Shown here: positions 42,633-51,219 of the stretch, piece after piece
How positions within the stretch are numbered: the first letter of the stretch is position 1
How the letters are laid out: each line of letters begins with the position of its first letter
Assembly (NCBI GenBank): GCA_016192425.1
Contig: JACPUE010000010.1
Coordinates: 1 to 64,000, forward strand
From: Burkholderiales bacterium
GTDB taxonomy: Bacteria; Pseudomonadota; Gammaproteobacteria; Burkholderiales; Burkholderiaceae_C
Length of the DNA stretch: 64,000 nt
Direction: 5' to 3'
Program-made: the position numbers and the translations under genes
Notes under the pieces: generated by a model
Seen by the model: the letters and a program-made list of their open reading frames with translations, nothing else
Database searches by the model: none
What the model was told of the DNA's origin: nothing

Positions 42633-43687
42633 AACGGCGCGACAGCCTGTGCTGGCTGGCTGGCCTGGCCGCCGGTGTGCCCGGCTTGGGCACGCCCGCC
42701 TGGTCGGCCGGCCCGGTGGATGTCATTGCGGCGCGGTTTGGCGAGCTGCCCACACCCGAACGCGTGCAGCGCGTTTTTGCCGCCGGGGCGCCCGCCGGGG
42801 TGCTGCTGGCGGTACTGGCCCCGTCCAAGATGATGGGTTGGCCGCTTCAGCCCAGCGATGCGGCCCGTGCCATGCTGGCCCCGGCGCTGCGCGAGCTGCC
42901 GTTCCTGGGCCGCCTGGCCGGGCGCGGCAGCACCATCCCGGTGGAAAAGCTGCTGCAGCTGCGCCCCGACCTGATCCTGGATGCCGGCAGTGCCGACGCC
43001 ACCTACATCTCGGCTGCACGCGCGGTGCACGAGCAGACCGGCCTGCCCTGCGTACTGACGCACGGGCGCCTGCCCGAGCACGCCGCGCAGTTGCGCACCG
43101 TGGGCCGCATGCTGGGCGAGGCGCAGCGCGCCGAGCAGTTGGCCGCATATGCCGAGGCCGCCCTGGCGCTGGCCGAGCGCGTGGTGCAGGCCACCCCGGC
43201 GGCGCGGCGCCCGCGCGTGTACTTTGGCCGCAGCTCCGACGGGCTGGAGACCGGGCTTTCGGGCGCCATCAACGTGGAAGTGATCGAGACCTGCGGCGGG
43301 CGCAACGTGGCCGCTGTGGCGGGCAAGGGGTCGCTGGCGCGCGTGTCGCTGGAACAAATCCTGGCCTGGGACCCCGAGGTCATCGTCACCCAAGACCCAG
43401 CGTTTGCGCGCCTGGCGCTCCAAGACCCGGCGTGGAAAGCGATCAGCGCCGTGCGCCAGGGCCGGGTGCACTGCGCGCCCACGCTGCCCTTTGGCTGGCT
43501 GGACGGGCCGCCCAGCGTCAATCGGCTGATCGGCGTGCGCTGGCTGGTCGAGCGCCTGTACCCCCAGCATCGGGCCCTCCAGGGCCTGGAGCCCATGGCG
43601 CAGGCCGTGCAGTCGTTCTACCGGCTGTTCTACGGCGTGGAGCTCTCGGCCCCTGCGGCCGAACGCCTGCTGCGCGGCGAGGCTTGA
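42629..43687 (+). CDS. BtuF/MolA-type substrate-binding protein
   Basis: A 352-aa periplasmic class III binding protein (signal ends near TPAWSAG). RVFAAGAPAGVLLAVLAPSKMMGW, EKLLQLRPDLILDAG and PFGWLDGPPSVNRLIGVRWL match the COG0614 family that includes BtuF and the Haemophilus molybdate/tungstate protein MolA. With the FecCD-type permease and ATPase after it, it forms a type II ABC importer. Mo/W specificity is inferred from modABC and modE in the cluster; iron-chelate or corrinoid binding is the alternative. Confidence 0.85.
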   Translation: MKRRDSLCWLAGLAAGVPGLGTPAWSAGPVDVIAARFGELPTPERVQRVFAAGAPAGVLLAVLAPSKMMGWPLQPSDAARAMLAPALRELPFLGRLAGRGSTIPVEKLLQLRPDLILDAGSADATYISAARAVHEQTGLPCVLTHGRLPEHAAQLRTVGRMLGEAQRAEQLAAYAEAALALAERVVQATPAARRPRVYFGRSSDGLETGLSGAINVEVIETCGGRNVAAVAGKGSLARVSLEQILAWDPEVIVTQDPAFARLALQDPAWKAISAVRQGRVHCAPTLPFGWLDGPPSVNRLIGVRWLVERLYPQHRALQGLEPMAQAVQSFYRLFYGVELSAPAAERLLRGEA

Positions 43688-43690
43688 AGT

Positions 43691-43753
43691 TTAAAGGTGA
43701 AAATGGCCTGTAGCGCTTGTACAGTAAGCGTAAGCAGCTATTAAAACAATAGC
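43691..43753 (+). repeat. Dispersed palindromic repeat, family A (copy 5)
   Basis: Diverged core AGCGCTT-GTACAGT-AAGCG, then the arm AGCTATTAAAACAATAGC. It fills the whole gap between the binding-protein stop and the permease ATG at 43756, interrupting an otherwise overlapping operon. Confidence 0.75.
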
Positions 43754-43755
43754 GT

Positions 43756-44820
43756 ATGAGTTGTGCGAATTCCATGGCTGACGACGCAGCCTCCCTGTCG
43801 CCCGCGCTGCTGCAGCGCTGGCCCGGCCTGGGCTGGGCGCTGGCGTTGGCCTTGCTGCTGGCCGTGCTGGTCGCGGCCTTTGCCGTGGGCAAGTTTCCGG
43901 TGGCGCCGGGCGACCTTTGGCAGTCGGTGGCGGCACGCCTGTCCGGCGTGGCCTCAGGCCTGCCCCCTGCGGTGGACACCGTGGTCTGGAACATCCGCAT
44001 GCCGCGCGTGCTGGCCGGGCTGCTGGTGGGTGCGGCGCTGGCGGCGGCGGGTGCGGTGTACCAGGGCATGTTCCGCAACCCGCTGGTGTCGCCCGACATT
44101 CTGGGCGTGTCGGCCGGTGCGGGGCTGGGCGCGGTGATCGGCATCTTCATCGGCCTGCCGCTGGCGCTGGTGCAGGTGCTGGCCTTTGCCGGTGGCCTGC
44201 TGGCCGTGGGGGCGGTGCTGGCGGTGTCGGCCCTGGTGCGCAGGCAAGACCCGGTGCTGGTGCTGGTGCTCACCGGCGTGGCCGTGGGCTCGCTGCTGGG
44301 CGGGGGGATCTCGCTGCTCAAGCTGCTGGCCGACTCCAGCACGCAGCTGCCCACCATCACCTTCTGGCTGCTGGGCGCGCTCAATGCCGTCTCGCCGCGC
44401 GACCTGGCCGCCACGGCCCCGGCCCTGCTGGCGGGCCTGGTGCCCATGGCGCTGCTGCGCTGGCGCGTCAACCTGCTGAGCCTGGCCGACGAAGAGGCGC
44501 TGGCCCTGGGCGTGCCGGTCACGCGGCTGCGCGTGGTGCTGGTGGCGGCGGCCACGCTGTCCACGGCGGCGGCGGTGTCGCTCACCGGCATCATCGGCTG
44601 GGTGGGGCTGGTGGTGCCGCACGTAGCGCGCATGTGGGTGGGGCCGGAGTTCTCGCGCCTGCTGCCTGCGTCGCTGCTGCTGGGCGGGGGCTTTCTGGTG
44701 GCTACCGATACGCTGGCGCGCACGCTCGCGCCCATCGAACTGCCGCTGGGCGTCCTCACGGCCTTTGTCGGGGTGCCGTTCTTCATCCTGGTGCTGGCGC
44801 GTTCCGGGGGGCGTGAATGA
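43756..44820 (+). CDS. FecCD/BtuC-type ABC transporter permease
   Basis: A 354-aa permease with about ten membrane helices. FecCD motifs are VVWNIRMPRVLAGLLVGAALAAAGAVYQGMFRNPLVSPDILGVSAGAGLGA and the C-terminal TGIIGWVGLVVPHVARM. It forms the channel for the BtuF/MolA-like protein. The start is at the distal edge of a family A repeat, without a strong Shine-Dalgarno. Its stop overlaps the ATPase start (ATGA). Confidence 0.92.
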   Translation: MSCANSMADDAASLSPALLQRWPGLGWALALALLLAVLVAAFAVGKFPVAPGDLWQSVAARLSGVASGLPPAVDTVVWNIRMPRVLAGLLVGAALAAAGAVYQGMFRNPLVSPDILGVSAGAGLGAVIGIFIGLPLALVQVLAFAGGLLAVGAVLAVSALVRRQDPVLVLVLTGVAVGSLLGGGISLLKLLADSSTQLPTITFWLLGALNAVSPRDLAATAPALLAGLVPMALLRWRVNLLSLADEEALALGVPVTRLRVVLVAAATLSTAAAVSLTGIIGWVGLVVPHVARMWVGPEFSRLLPASLLLGGGFLVATDTLARTLAPIELPLGVLTAFVGVPFFILVLARSGGRE

Positions 44821-45635
44821 CGGCCCCCCAGGCACCCCTTGGCGACGGCACCGTGCCCGTGCTGCAGGCCCACGCTCTGACCGTGGGCCATGGCACGCGC
44901 CGCGTGGCCACAGGCGTGGACTTTGCCTTGCAGCGCGGCGAAGTGCTGTGCCTGCTAGGCCCCAACGGCTGCGGCAAGACCACGCTGTTTCGCACCCTGC
45001 TGGGGCTGCTGCGCCCGCTGGAGGGCACGGTGCGCGTGGCGGGCACGCCCGTGGAGCACTGGGCCCGCGCCGATTTTGCGCGCCATGTGGGCTACGTGCC
45101 GCAGGCCCATGCCGGGGTGTTTGCCTACACCGTGCTGGACGTGGTGCTGATGGGCCGCGCCGCGCGCGTGGGGCGCTTTGGCGCACCCTCGCGCCAGGAT
45201 CGCGAGCATGCCCTGCATTGCCTGGCCACGCTGGGCGTGGCGCACCTGCGTGCACGCAGCTACACCGCCATCAGCGGCGGCGAACGCCAGCTCGCGCTGA
45301 TTGCGCGGGCGCTGGCGCAGGACCCGGCCGTGCTGCTCATGGACGAGCCCACCGCCAGCCTGGACTTTGGCAACCAGCTGCGCGTGCTGGAGCACATTGC
45401 ACAGCTGCGCGACGCGGGCTTGTCCGTGCTCATGACCACGCACCAGCCCGAACACGCCCTGCGCACAGCCGACCGCATCGCCCTGCTGGGCGGCGGGCGG
45501 CTGGTGGCCCTGGGCGCGCCCGATGCCACGGCCACGCCCGAGCGCCTGGCGCAGTTGTATGGTGTGAGCGCCCAGGCCGTGGCCCACGCGCTGGGCGCTA
45601 CTCCTTTGAACCCTTTGCAGAAAGCCATTGCATGA
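44817..45635 (+). CDS. FepC/BtuD-type ABC transporter ATPase
   Basis: A 272-aa ATPase with Walker A GPNGCGKTT, Q-loop YVPQAHAGVFAYTVLDVVLMGR, signature ISGGERQLALIARAL, Walker B LLMDEPTASLD and H-loop TTHQPEH. The Q-loop region TVLDVVLMGR is typical of FecE/FepC-type chelate importers. It overlaps the permease and methyltransferase genes by 4 nt each. Confidence 0.92.
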   Translation: MTAPQAPLGDGTVPVLQAHALTVGHGTRRVATGVDFALQRGEVLCLLGPNGCGKTTLFRTLLGLLRPLEGTVRVAGTPVEHWARADFARHVGYVPQAHAGVFAYTVLDVVLMGRAARVGRFGAPSRQDREHALHCLATLGVAHLRARSYTAISGGERQLALIARALAQDPAVLLMDEPTASLDFGNQLRVLEHIAQLRDAGLSVLMTTHQPEHALRTADRIALLGGGRLVALGAPDATATPERLAQLYGVSAQAVAHALGATPLNPLQKAIA

Positions 45636-46426
45636 CGATTGAAGCGATTGATTTCGGGCGCCTCTACCGCGACCACCTGGCCATGACCACGCGAGCGCGC
45701 AAGAACGCCGCCGATTGGGATGCACGCGCCGCAGGCATGGCTGCCAAAGCCCTGCGCAGCAGCTACGCACAGGAATTCGTCTCGCGCATGGACTTGTGCG
45801 GCGCCAGCTCGCTGCTGGACGTGGGCTGCGGTCCCGGCACCATCGGCCTGGCGGTGGCGCACCGGTTGCAGCAGGTGATCGGCCTGGACTACAGCCCGGC
45901 CATGGTCGAGGCCATGCGCGCCAAGGCGCACGAGGCCGGTATGGGCCATGTGCAGGCGCTGCAGCGCGCGTGGGAAGACGACTGGAGCGACCTGCCGCAG
46001 TGCGACATCGTGGTCGCCTCGCGCTCCACCACCGTGCCCGACATCGCTGCCGCGCTGGCCAAGCTGCACGCCCAGGCACGCCAGCGCGTGTACCTCACAC
46101 ACCTGGTGGGCGGGCACTTCATCGACCCGCGCATCCAGGAGGCCATCGGTCGGCGCGTGCCCTCCATGCCCGACTACATCTACCTCGTCAACATCCTGCA
46201 CCGCATGGGCATCCACCCCCGGCTGGACTACATCCGCAACGAAAACCGCCTGGCCGACGCCACCGACTTTGCCGACTTCGCCTGCCGCGTCGCGTGGTCG
46301 GTGGGCGGCCTGTCGGACGATGAAACCGAACGCCTGCGCGACTGGTACACCCACACGCCCGCGGGTGAGCGAGAGGGGGCGCCCATGCATTGGGCGTTCA
46401 TCGCATGGGAGAAGGTGCCATGCTGA
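45632..46426 (+). CDS. Class I SAM-dependent methyltransferase
   Basis: A 264-aa cytoplasmic protein with SAM motif I LLDVGCGPGTIGLAV (~residues 69-83), GLDYSPAMVEAM (motif II) and QCDIVVASRS (motif III position). The N-terminus MTIEAIDFGRLYRDHLAMT and the C-terminal half are specific to this subgroup and I do not recognise a substrate. It is translationally coupled to the transporter ATPase. It could modify a metallophore or a cofactor precursor; that is speculation from context. Confidence 0.82.
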   Translation: MTIEAIDFGRLYRDHLAMTTRARKNAADWDARAAGMAAKALRSSYAQEFVSRMDLCGASSLLDVGCGPGTIGLAVAHRLQQVIGLDYSPAMVEAMRAKAHEAGMGHVQALQRAWEDDWSDLPQCDIVVASRSTTVPDIAAALAKLHAQARQRVYLTHLVGGHFIDPRIQEAIGRRVPSMPDYIYLVNILHRMGIHPRLDYIRNENRLADATDFADFACRVAWSVGGLSDDETERLRDWYTHTPAGEREGAPMHWAFIAWEKVPC

Positions 46427-46457
46427 GCGCAGCGCAGCGCAGCGGCTTGCGCAAGGC

Positions 46458-46733
46458 GTGCAGCTCGCCAATGGCGCGGGCGGGCTGTGCGCCACGCCCA
46501 TCAAGAGCATTGCGCAGGCCGTGTCCAGCCCCAGTTCGGCCCAGGCCATGCCTATCCCCGGCAAGATTGCCGGGCGCAGCGTGGCCGAGGTGTTGCACGA
46601 CCTGTACCGCCCGCAGGAGCTGCGCCGCGCCCTTTGCGCGCTATGGCGTGACGGTGGGGTGCGCATCGAACCCGTGGACTACACTGGCGCCCCTTTCCTG
46701 ACCGACGAGGACCATCTGCATGGCAGGCAATGA
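46458..46733 (+). CDS. Small hypothetical protein between methyltransferase and modE
   Basis: A GTG-initiated reading of 91 aa (VQLANGAGGLCATPIKSI...TDEDHLHGRQ) fills the space between the methyltransferase and modE and overlaps the modE start by 14 nt. Codon usage looks coding-like (GKIAGRSVAEVLHDLYRPQELRRALCALWRDGG). An ATG at 46420 exists in a different frame and gives an Arg/Pro-rich sequence less like a protein, so a frameshift near 46455 is possible. No homology recognised. Confidence 0.4.
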   Translation: MQLANGAGGLCATPIKSIAQAVSSPSSAQAMPIPGKIAGRSVAEVLHDLYRPQELRRALCALWRDGGVRIEPVDYTGAPFLTDEDHLHGRQ

Positions 46734-47532
46734 CAAACGCATCGAACTGGGCGGCTCGGTCTGGATGACCGTGGGCGGCGAAAACCTGGGCGGCCAGGGG
46801 CGCATGGCGCTGCTGTCCCTGGTGGGCACGCATGGCTCCATCACCCACGCTGCCAAGGCCATGGGCATGAGCTACAAGGCCGCCTGGGATGCCATCGACA
46901 CCATGAACAACCTGGCGGGCGAGCCGCTGGTGGAGCGCCTGGCCGGTGGCAAGGGCGGCGGCGGCACGCGGCTGACGGCCCGGGGGGAGCAGCTGGTGCA
47001 GAACTTCCGGCTCATCGAGGCCGAGCACCGGCGCTTCATCGCGCAGATGGATCAGCAGGCCGCCAACATTGCCGACGATCTGTTGTTGATCAGGAGGATC
47101 AGTATGAAGACCAGCGCACGCAACCATTTTGCGGGCATCGTCACCCGGGTGGTGCACGGTGCTGTCAATGACGAGGTCGAGATCAAGGTGCGCCCCGATC
47201 TGCACATTGTGGCCATCGTCACGCACGAGAGCGCCGAAAGCCTGGGGCTGGCCGTGGGTGCGCAGGCGTTTGCGCTGGTCAAGGCCTCGTCCATCGTGGT
47301 GGTGGCCGATGCAGAAGGCGCGCGCTTTTCGGCGCGCAACCGGCTGGTGGGCACGGTCTCGCGCATTGCGCCGGGAGCGGTGAATGACGAGGTGGTGATC
47401 GACGTGGCCGATGGGGTGTCGATCGCTGCCACCATCACCCACGCAAGCCGCGAGGCCCTGGGCCTGGCCGTGGGCGCGCAGGCGACGGCGATCTTCAAGG
47501 CTTCGAGCGTGATCGTGGGCGCCCCGGCATGA
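46720..47532 (+). CDS. modE: Molybdate-responsive transcriptional regulator ModE
   Basis: A 270-aa regulator. The N-terminal LysR-like winged HTH (~residues 25-110; GSITHAAKAMGMSYKAAWDAIDTMNNL, the ModE signature) is followed by two Mop/TOBE domains (~129-195 and ~201-268, SARNHFAGIVTRVVHGAVNDEVEIKV and SARNRLVGTVSRIAPGAVNDEVVIDV), which bind molybdate. Full length for ModE. It ends the Mo cluster and probably represses through the CGTTAT-N12-ATAACG site at 39088 and maybe the degenerate site before modA. A GC hairpin (CCGCC-N5-GGCGG, 47537-47551) separates it from convergent folA. Confidence 0.94.
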   Translation: MAGNDKRIELGGSVWMTVGGENLGGQGRMALLSLVGTHGSITHAAKAMGMSYKAAWDAIDTMNNLAGEPLVERLAGGKGGGGTRLTARGEQLVQNFRLIEAEHRRFIAQMDQQAANIADDLLLIRRISMKTSARNHFAGIVTRVVHGAVNDEVEIKVRPDLHIVAIVTHESAESLGLAVGAQAFALVKASSIVVVADAEGARFSARNRLVGTVSRIAPGAVNDEVVIDVADGVSIAATITHASREALGLAVGAQATAIFKASSVIVGAPA

Positions 47533-47554
47533 TGCGCCGCCCGCGCGGCGGTGC

Positions 47555-48046
47555 TCAGCGCCGCTCGTAGCGCACGAAGGCGAAGCGCAGGCCGCCTGCG
47601 CTGGTGTGCGCCTCGCGCGCGGCTTCCACCCACTCGGGGCCGAGTTCGGGGGCAAAAGCATCGCCGTCGAAGTCTTGCGCGATCTCGGTCACTTCCACGC
47701 GCTGGGCCAGGGGCAGGGCCTGGGCGTAGATCTGCGCACCGCCGATCACCCACACCGTTGCGGGGTTTGATTGCTCTGCTATTTGTAGCGCTTCGCGTAG
47801 GCTGGATGCGCGTTGCGCGCCATTTTCATTCCAATCTGTCTGGCGCGTGATGACGATGTTGCTGCGCCCTGGCAGCGGGCGAAAGCGCGGCGGGAGCGAG
47901 TCCCAGGTCTTGCGCCCCATGATGACGGGGCTCCCTTGCGTGAGCTGCTTGAAGTGCGCCATGTCTTCGGGCAGGTGCCAGGGCATGGCGCCGTCCTTGC
48001 CGATGACGCCATTGGCGGCGCGTGCGTAGATCAGGTGCACTTGCAT
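47555..48046 (-). CDS. folA: Dihydrofolate reductase
   Basis: A 163-aa enzyme that reduces dihydrofolate to tetrahydrofolate with NADPH. It has IYARAANGVIGKDGAMPWHLPEDMAHFK (active-site Asp in PED), VIMGRKTWDSLP, NIVITRQ and VWVIGGAQIY. It supports ThyA, encoded upstream on the same strand beyond the DUF4337 gene. The stretch around ~residues 85-97 (LREALQIAEQSNPA) overlaps a sequence resembling a partial family A repeat. Confidence 0.96.
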   Translation of the reverse strand: MQVHLIYARAANGVIGKDGAMPWHLPEDMAHFKQLTQGSPVIMGRKTWDSLPPRFRPLPGRSNIVITRQTDWNENGAQRASSLREALQIAEQSNPATVWVIGGAQIYAQALPLAQRVEVTEIAQDFDGDAFAPELGPEWVEAAREAHTSAGGLRFAFVRYERR

Positions 48047-48070
48047 GGCGGGCCTCTTCGCGGACGGGAT

Positions 48071-48673
48071 TCAGATGTGCATCGCGGCCAGGCCGCCCAC
48101 GGCCACGCCGATGGCGCCGACGCCGAACATGGCGTATTCCAGCCACTTCTTCTTGGTCAGCAGGGCGATGGCGGCCAGCGCGATGGCGACCTGCAGCGCC
48201 GTGGTGGCCTGGGCCCAGCGGTGGTGCTGGTGCATCTGCGCGTCGCTCTTCTTGTCCCACTCGGTGGCTTCCTGTTCGAGCTTCTCGGCGGCGGCCTTGA
48301 TGTCGTTCTTTTCTTTTTCGTAGCGGTCGATCTTGGCCTGGTACTTGGCCTTTTCCTCGGTATTGGGCGTCAGGTCGCGTGAGACTTCGGCCAGCGACTG
48401 CTTGGTGCTCTTGGCCTGGAAGTAATTCCACTGGTTCGACGCCTCGGTCTTCTTGATGGCTGCATCGTTCTTGTACAGCCCGGCATTGGCCTGCGTGGCG
48501 CCGCCCATGTAGGCAAAGATGGCGCCCACGGTGGCGATGATGGCCGTGAACATGGCGATCTGGTTGGTCATGGAGCCGCCCTCGTCGTGCGCGGCCTCAT
48601 GGTGGCCGCCGTGCGTGGCGTGCTCAAGGGCGTGGTCGTGGGGGCCGTGTACGTGGAATCCGCCGGAAGACAT
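48071..48673 (-). CDS. DUF4337 membrane protein
   Basis: A 200-aa protein. A His-rich N-terminus (GFHVHGPHDHALEHATHGGHHEAAHDE) precedes one membrane helix (MTNQIAMFTAIIATVGAIFAYMGG), a charged coiled coil (~residues 85-140) and two C-terminal helices. This is the DUF4337 layout. The His cluster could bind metal. ATG 48673 is chosen because it gives this conserved start. It lies between thyA and folA on the same strand; function unknown. Confidence 0.85.
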   Translation of the reverse strand: MSSGGFHVHGPHDHALEHATHGGHHEAAHDEGGSMTNQIAMFTAIIATVGAIFAYMGGATQANAGLYKNDAAIKKTEASNQWNYFQAKSTKQSLAEVSRDLTPNTEEKAKYQAKIDRYEKEKNDIKAAAEKLEQEATEWDKKSDAQMHQHHRWAQATTALQVAIALAAIALLTKKKWLEYAMFGVGAIGVAVGGLAAMHI

Positions 48674-48748
48674 GGTGTTGTCGCAAGTGGTTGTGGATGG
48701 AATGGAAGAAGGTGCCCGCGAGGGTGCCATGCCCGTGTGAAAGCCGTG

Positions 48749-49594
48749 CTACACCGCCACCGGCGCCTTGATGGCCGGGTGGCACTGGTAGCCCTGCACT
48801 TCGAAGTCTTCGTACTGGTAGCCGAAGATGCTGTCCGGGCGGCGCAAGATGCGCAGCGTGGGGTAGGGGTAGGGCGCGCGCGCCAGTTGTGTCTGCACCT
48901 GCTCGTGGTGGTTGCTGTAGATGTGGCAGTCGCCGCCGGTCCAGATGAAGTCGCCCACCTCCAGCCCGCACTGCTGCGCCACCATGTGCGTGAGCAGGGC
49001 GTAGCTGGCAATGTTGAAGGGCACGCCGAGGAAGATGTCGGCGCTGCGCTGGTAGAGCTGGCAACTGAGCTTGCCCGGTTCACCAGCCACCTGCGATGGC
49101 GCCACGTAGAACTGGAAGAAGGCGTGGCAGGGCATGAGCGCCATCTGGTCGAGTTCGGCCACGTTCCAGGCGCTCACGATGATGCGGCGCGAGTCGGGGT
49201 TCTGCTTGATCGTGTCGATGACCTGCTGGATCTGGTCGATGTGGCCGCGAGGGTTTTCAGGGGTGGGCGCGGGCCAGCTGCGCCACTGCACGCCGTACAC
49301 GGGGCCCAGGTCGCCGTCCGCGCGCGCCCATTCGTCCCAGATGGTGCAGCCGCGCTCCTGCAGCCAGCGCACGTTGCTGTCGCCGCGCAGGAACCACAGC
49401 AGCTCCAGGATGATGCTCTTGAGGTGCACCTTCTTGGTCGTGACCAGCGGAAAGCCTTCGGAGAGGTCGAAGCGCATCTGGTGGCCGAACACGCTTTTCG
49501 TGCCCGTGCCGGTGCGGTCGCCCTTGTCCACGCCATGGAAGAACACCTGGCGCATGAAGTCTTCGTATTGCGAACGGATGGGGCGGGAGGGCAT
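48749..49594 (-). CDS. thyA: Thymidylate synthase
   Basis: A 281-aa enzyme that methylates dUMP to dTMP using methylene-tetrahydrofolate. Motifs are [19 protein letters not shown], the catalytic Cys in [39 protein letters not shown] and the C-terminal KAPVAV. ATG 49594 gives [16 protein letters not shown]; upstream extension lacks similarity. Grouped with folA, which regenerates its cofactor. Confidence 0.97.
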   Translation of the reverse strand: MPSRPIRSQYEDFMRQVFFHGVDKGDRTGTGTKSVFGHQMRFDLSEGFPLVTTKKVHLKSIILELLWFLRGDSNVRWLQERGCTIWDEWARADGDLGPVYGVQWRSWPAPTPENPRGHIDQIQQVIDTIKQNPDSRRIIVSAWNVAELDQMALMPCHAFFQFYVAPSQVAGEPGKLSCQLYQRSADIFLGVPFNIASYALLTHMVAQQCGLEVGDFIWTGGDCHIYSNHHEQVQTQLARAPYPYPTLRILRRPDSIFGYQYEDFEVQGYQCHPAIKAPVAV

Positions 49595-49672
49595 GGAACG
49601 GTCTCGGCAAGGCGGCGGAAATAACACGGCGCACGGACTGGGCCGCGCGCCGGATACCATTCTAGGGCCAAT

Positions 49673-49733
49673 AAGAAAATAGGGCTTCAGCGCTTGCCTG
49701 ACAAGCGTCATTAGCTATTGAAATAATAGCAAT
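49673..49733 (+). repeat. Dispersed palindromic repeat, family A (copy 6)
   Basis: Core CAGCGCTTGCCTGACAAGCG with the arm AGCTATTGAAATAATAGC. It lies between the FAD oxidase stop (49754) and the thyA leader, and may end the FAD-oxidase transcript before thyA. Confidence 0.75.
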
Positions 49734-49753
49734 TCAGCTGGGCGCGGCGCAGC

Positions 49754-51169
49754 TTAGCCCAGCACCCGCCCCGGGTTCATCAGGTTCTGCGGGTCCAGCG
49801 CCTGCTTGATGGCGCGCATCATCGACAGGGCCACGGGCGATTGGTAGCGTTCGAGCTTGTCGGTCTTCAGCGCACCCACGCCGTGTTCGGCCGAGAACGA
49901 GCCGCCGAACTGCGCCACGGCCTCGTACACCAGGTGGTTCACGCGATCCTCCTGGTCGCGCAGGAAGGCCTTGGCGTCGCCGCCCTCGGGCGCCGGCACG
50001 TTGTAGTGCAGGTTGCCGTCGCCCAGGTGGCCGAAGTTGACCAGGCGCACGCCGGGGATTTCGCGCTGCAGCAGCGCGTCGGTGTGTTCCACAAAGGCCG
50101 GGATGCGCGAAATGGGCACCGAGATGTCGTGCTTGATGTTCAGCCCTTCCTCGGCCTGGGCCAGGGGAATGTTCTCGCGGATGTGCCAGAGCTGCTGCGC
50201 CTGGGTGATGCTCTCGGCCACCACGGCGTCCTGCACGCAGCCTTGCTCGAAGGCGGTTTCCAGCAGAGCTTCAAAGCGTTTGCGCGCGTGCTGTTCGGAT
50301 TCGCTGTCGGAGTTTTCCAGCAGCACGGCCCAGGGGATGTCCGGCTGGTCGATGAAGGGCACGCGCAGCTGCGGCATGTGCTTGTCCACCAGCTGCAGCG
50401 CAAAACGCCCCATCACCTCGAAGCCGGTGAGCCCCGCGCCCAGGTGCTGGTGCGCCAGGGCCAGCAGGCGCACGGCCTGCTCCATGCTGGGCACGGCGGC
50501 CCAGGCGGTGAGCTGTGCGGCCGGGCGCGGGTAGAGCTTGAGCGTGGCGGCGGTGATGACGCCCAGCGTGCCTTCGCTGCCGATGAACAGGTTGCGCAGG
50601 TCGTAGCCGGTGTTGTCCTTGCGCAGGCCGCTCAGGCCGCTCCAGACCTCGCCCTGTGCGTTGACCACCTCCAGCCCCAGGCATAGTTCGCGCGTGTTGC
50701 CGTAGCGCACTACCTGCGTGCCGCCGGCGTTGGTGCCCAGGTTGCCGCCGATGGTGCAGCTGCCCTCGGCCGCGAGCGAGAGCGGGAACAGCAATCCGGC
50801 TTTCTCGGCGGCCTCCTGCACGTTCTGCAGGATGCAGCCGGCCTCGACGGTGAGCGTCAGGTTGTCCGGGTCGAGCGCGCGCACGGCGTTCATGCGCGTG
50901 AGGCTCAGCACCACCTCGCGGCCCGAGGTGTCGGGCGTGGAGCCGACCGACAGGCCGGTGTTGCCGCCCTGCGGAACGATGGGCGCACCGGCCGCGGCGC
51001 AGGCCTTGACCACGGCGGCCACCTCCTGCGTGCTGGCCGGGCGCACCACGGCCAGGGCCTTGCCGTGCACGCGGCGGCGCCAGTCCTGCTCCCAGGCGCT
51101 GAGGTCGCCCTCGGTCAATACATGGGGGGCGCCGACGATCTGGCGCAGTTGTTCAATCAGGTCAGGCAT
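49754..51169 (-). CDS. FAD-binding 2-hydroxyacid oxidase/dehydrogenase (GlcD/D-lactate dehydrogenase type)
   Basis: A 471-aa flavoprotein. The FAD-binding PCMH region (~residues 38-215) contains VRPASTQEVAAVVKACAAAGAPIVPQGGNTGLSVG and GSCTIGGNLGTNAGGTQVVRYGNTREL. The C-terminal FAD-oxidase_C domain has NFGHLGDGNLHYNV and FSAEHGVGALKTDKLERY, the metal/substrate-binding His residues of the D-2-hydroxyglutarate/D-lactate dehydrogenase group. ATG 51169 gives the standard MPDLIEQLR start. It is followed on the same strand by thyA; exact substrate uncertain. Confidence 0.92.
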   Translation of the reverse strand: MPDLIEQLRQIVGAPHVLTEGDLSAWEQDWRRRVHGKALAVVRPASTQEVAAVVKACAAAGAPIVPQGGNTGLSVGSTPDTSGREVVLSLTRMNAVRALDPDNLTLTVEAGCILQNVQEAAEKAGLLFPLSLAAEGSCTIGGNLGTNAGGTQVVRYGNTRELCLGLEVVNAQGEVWSGLSGLRKDNTGYDLRNLFIGSEGTLGVITAATLKLYPRPAAQLTAWAAVPSMEQAVRLLALAHQHLGAGLTGFEVMGRFALQLVDKHMPQLRVPFIDQPDIPWAVLLENSDSESEQHARKRFEALLETAFEQGCVQDAVVAESITQAQQLWHIRENIPLAQAEEGLNIKHDISVPISRIPAFVEHTDALLQREIPGVRLVNFGHLGDGNLHYNVPAPEGGDAKAFLRDQEDRVNHLVYEAVAQFGGSFSAEHGVGALKTDKLERYQSPVALSMMRAIKQALDPQNLMNPGRVLG

Positions 51170-51219
51170 GGGTCCACTCCGTCCGCGCGGGCGCGCAGGT
51201 GCAGGTACTTGGCAATCGG

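Noticed and set aside
46390-46701. An ATG-started frame (46420) after the methyltransferase
   Set aside because: Translation is Arg/Pro/Ser-rich; the alternative GTG frame overlapping modE looks more protein-like, though a frameshift cannot be excluded.
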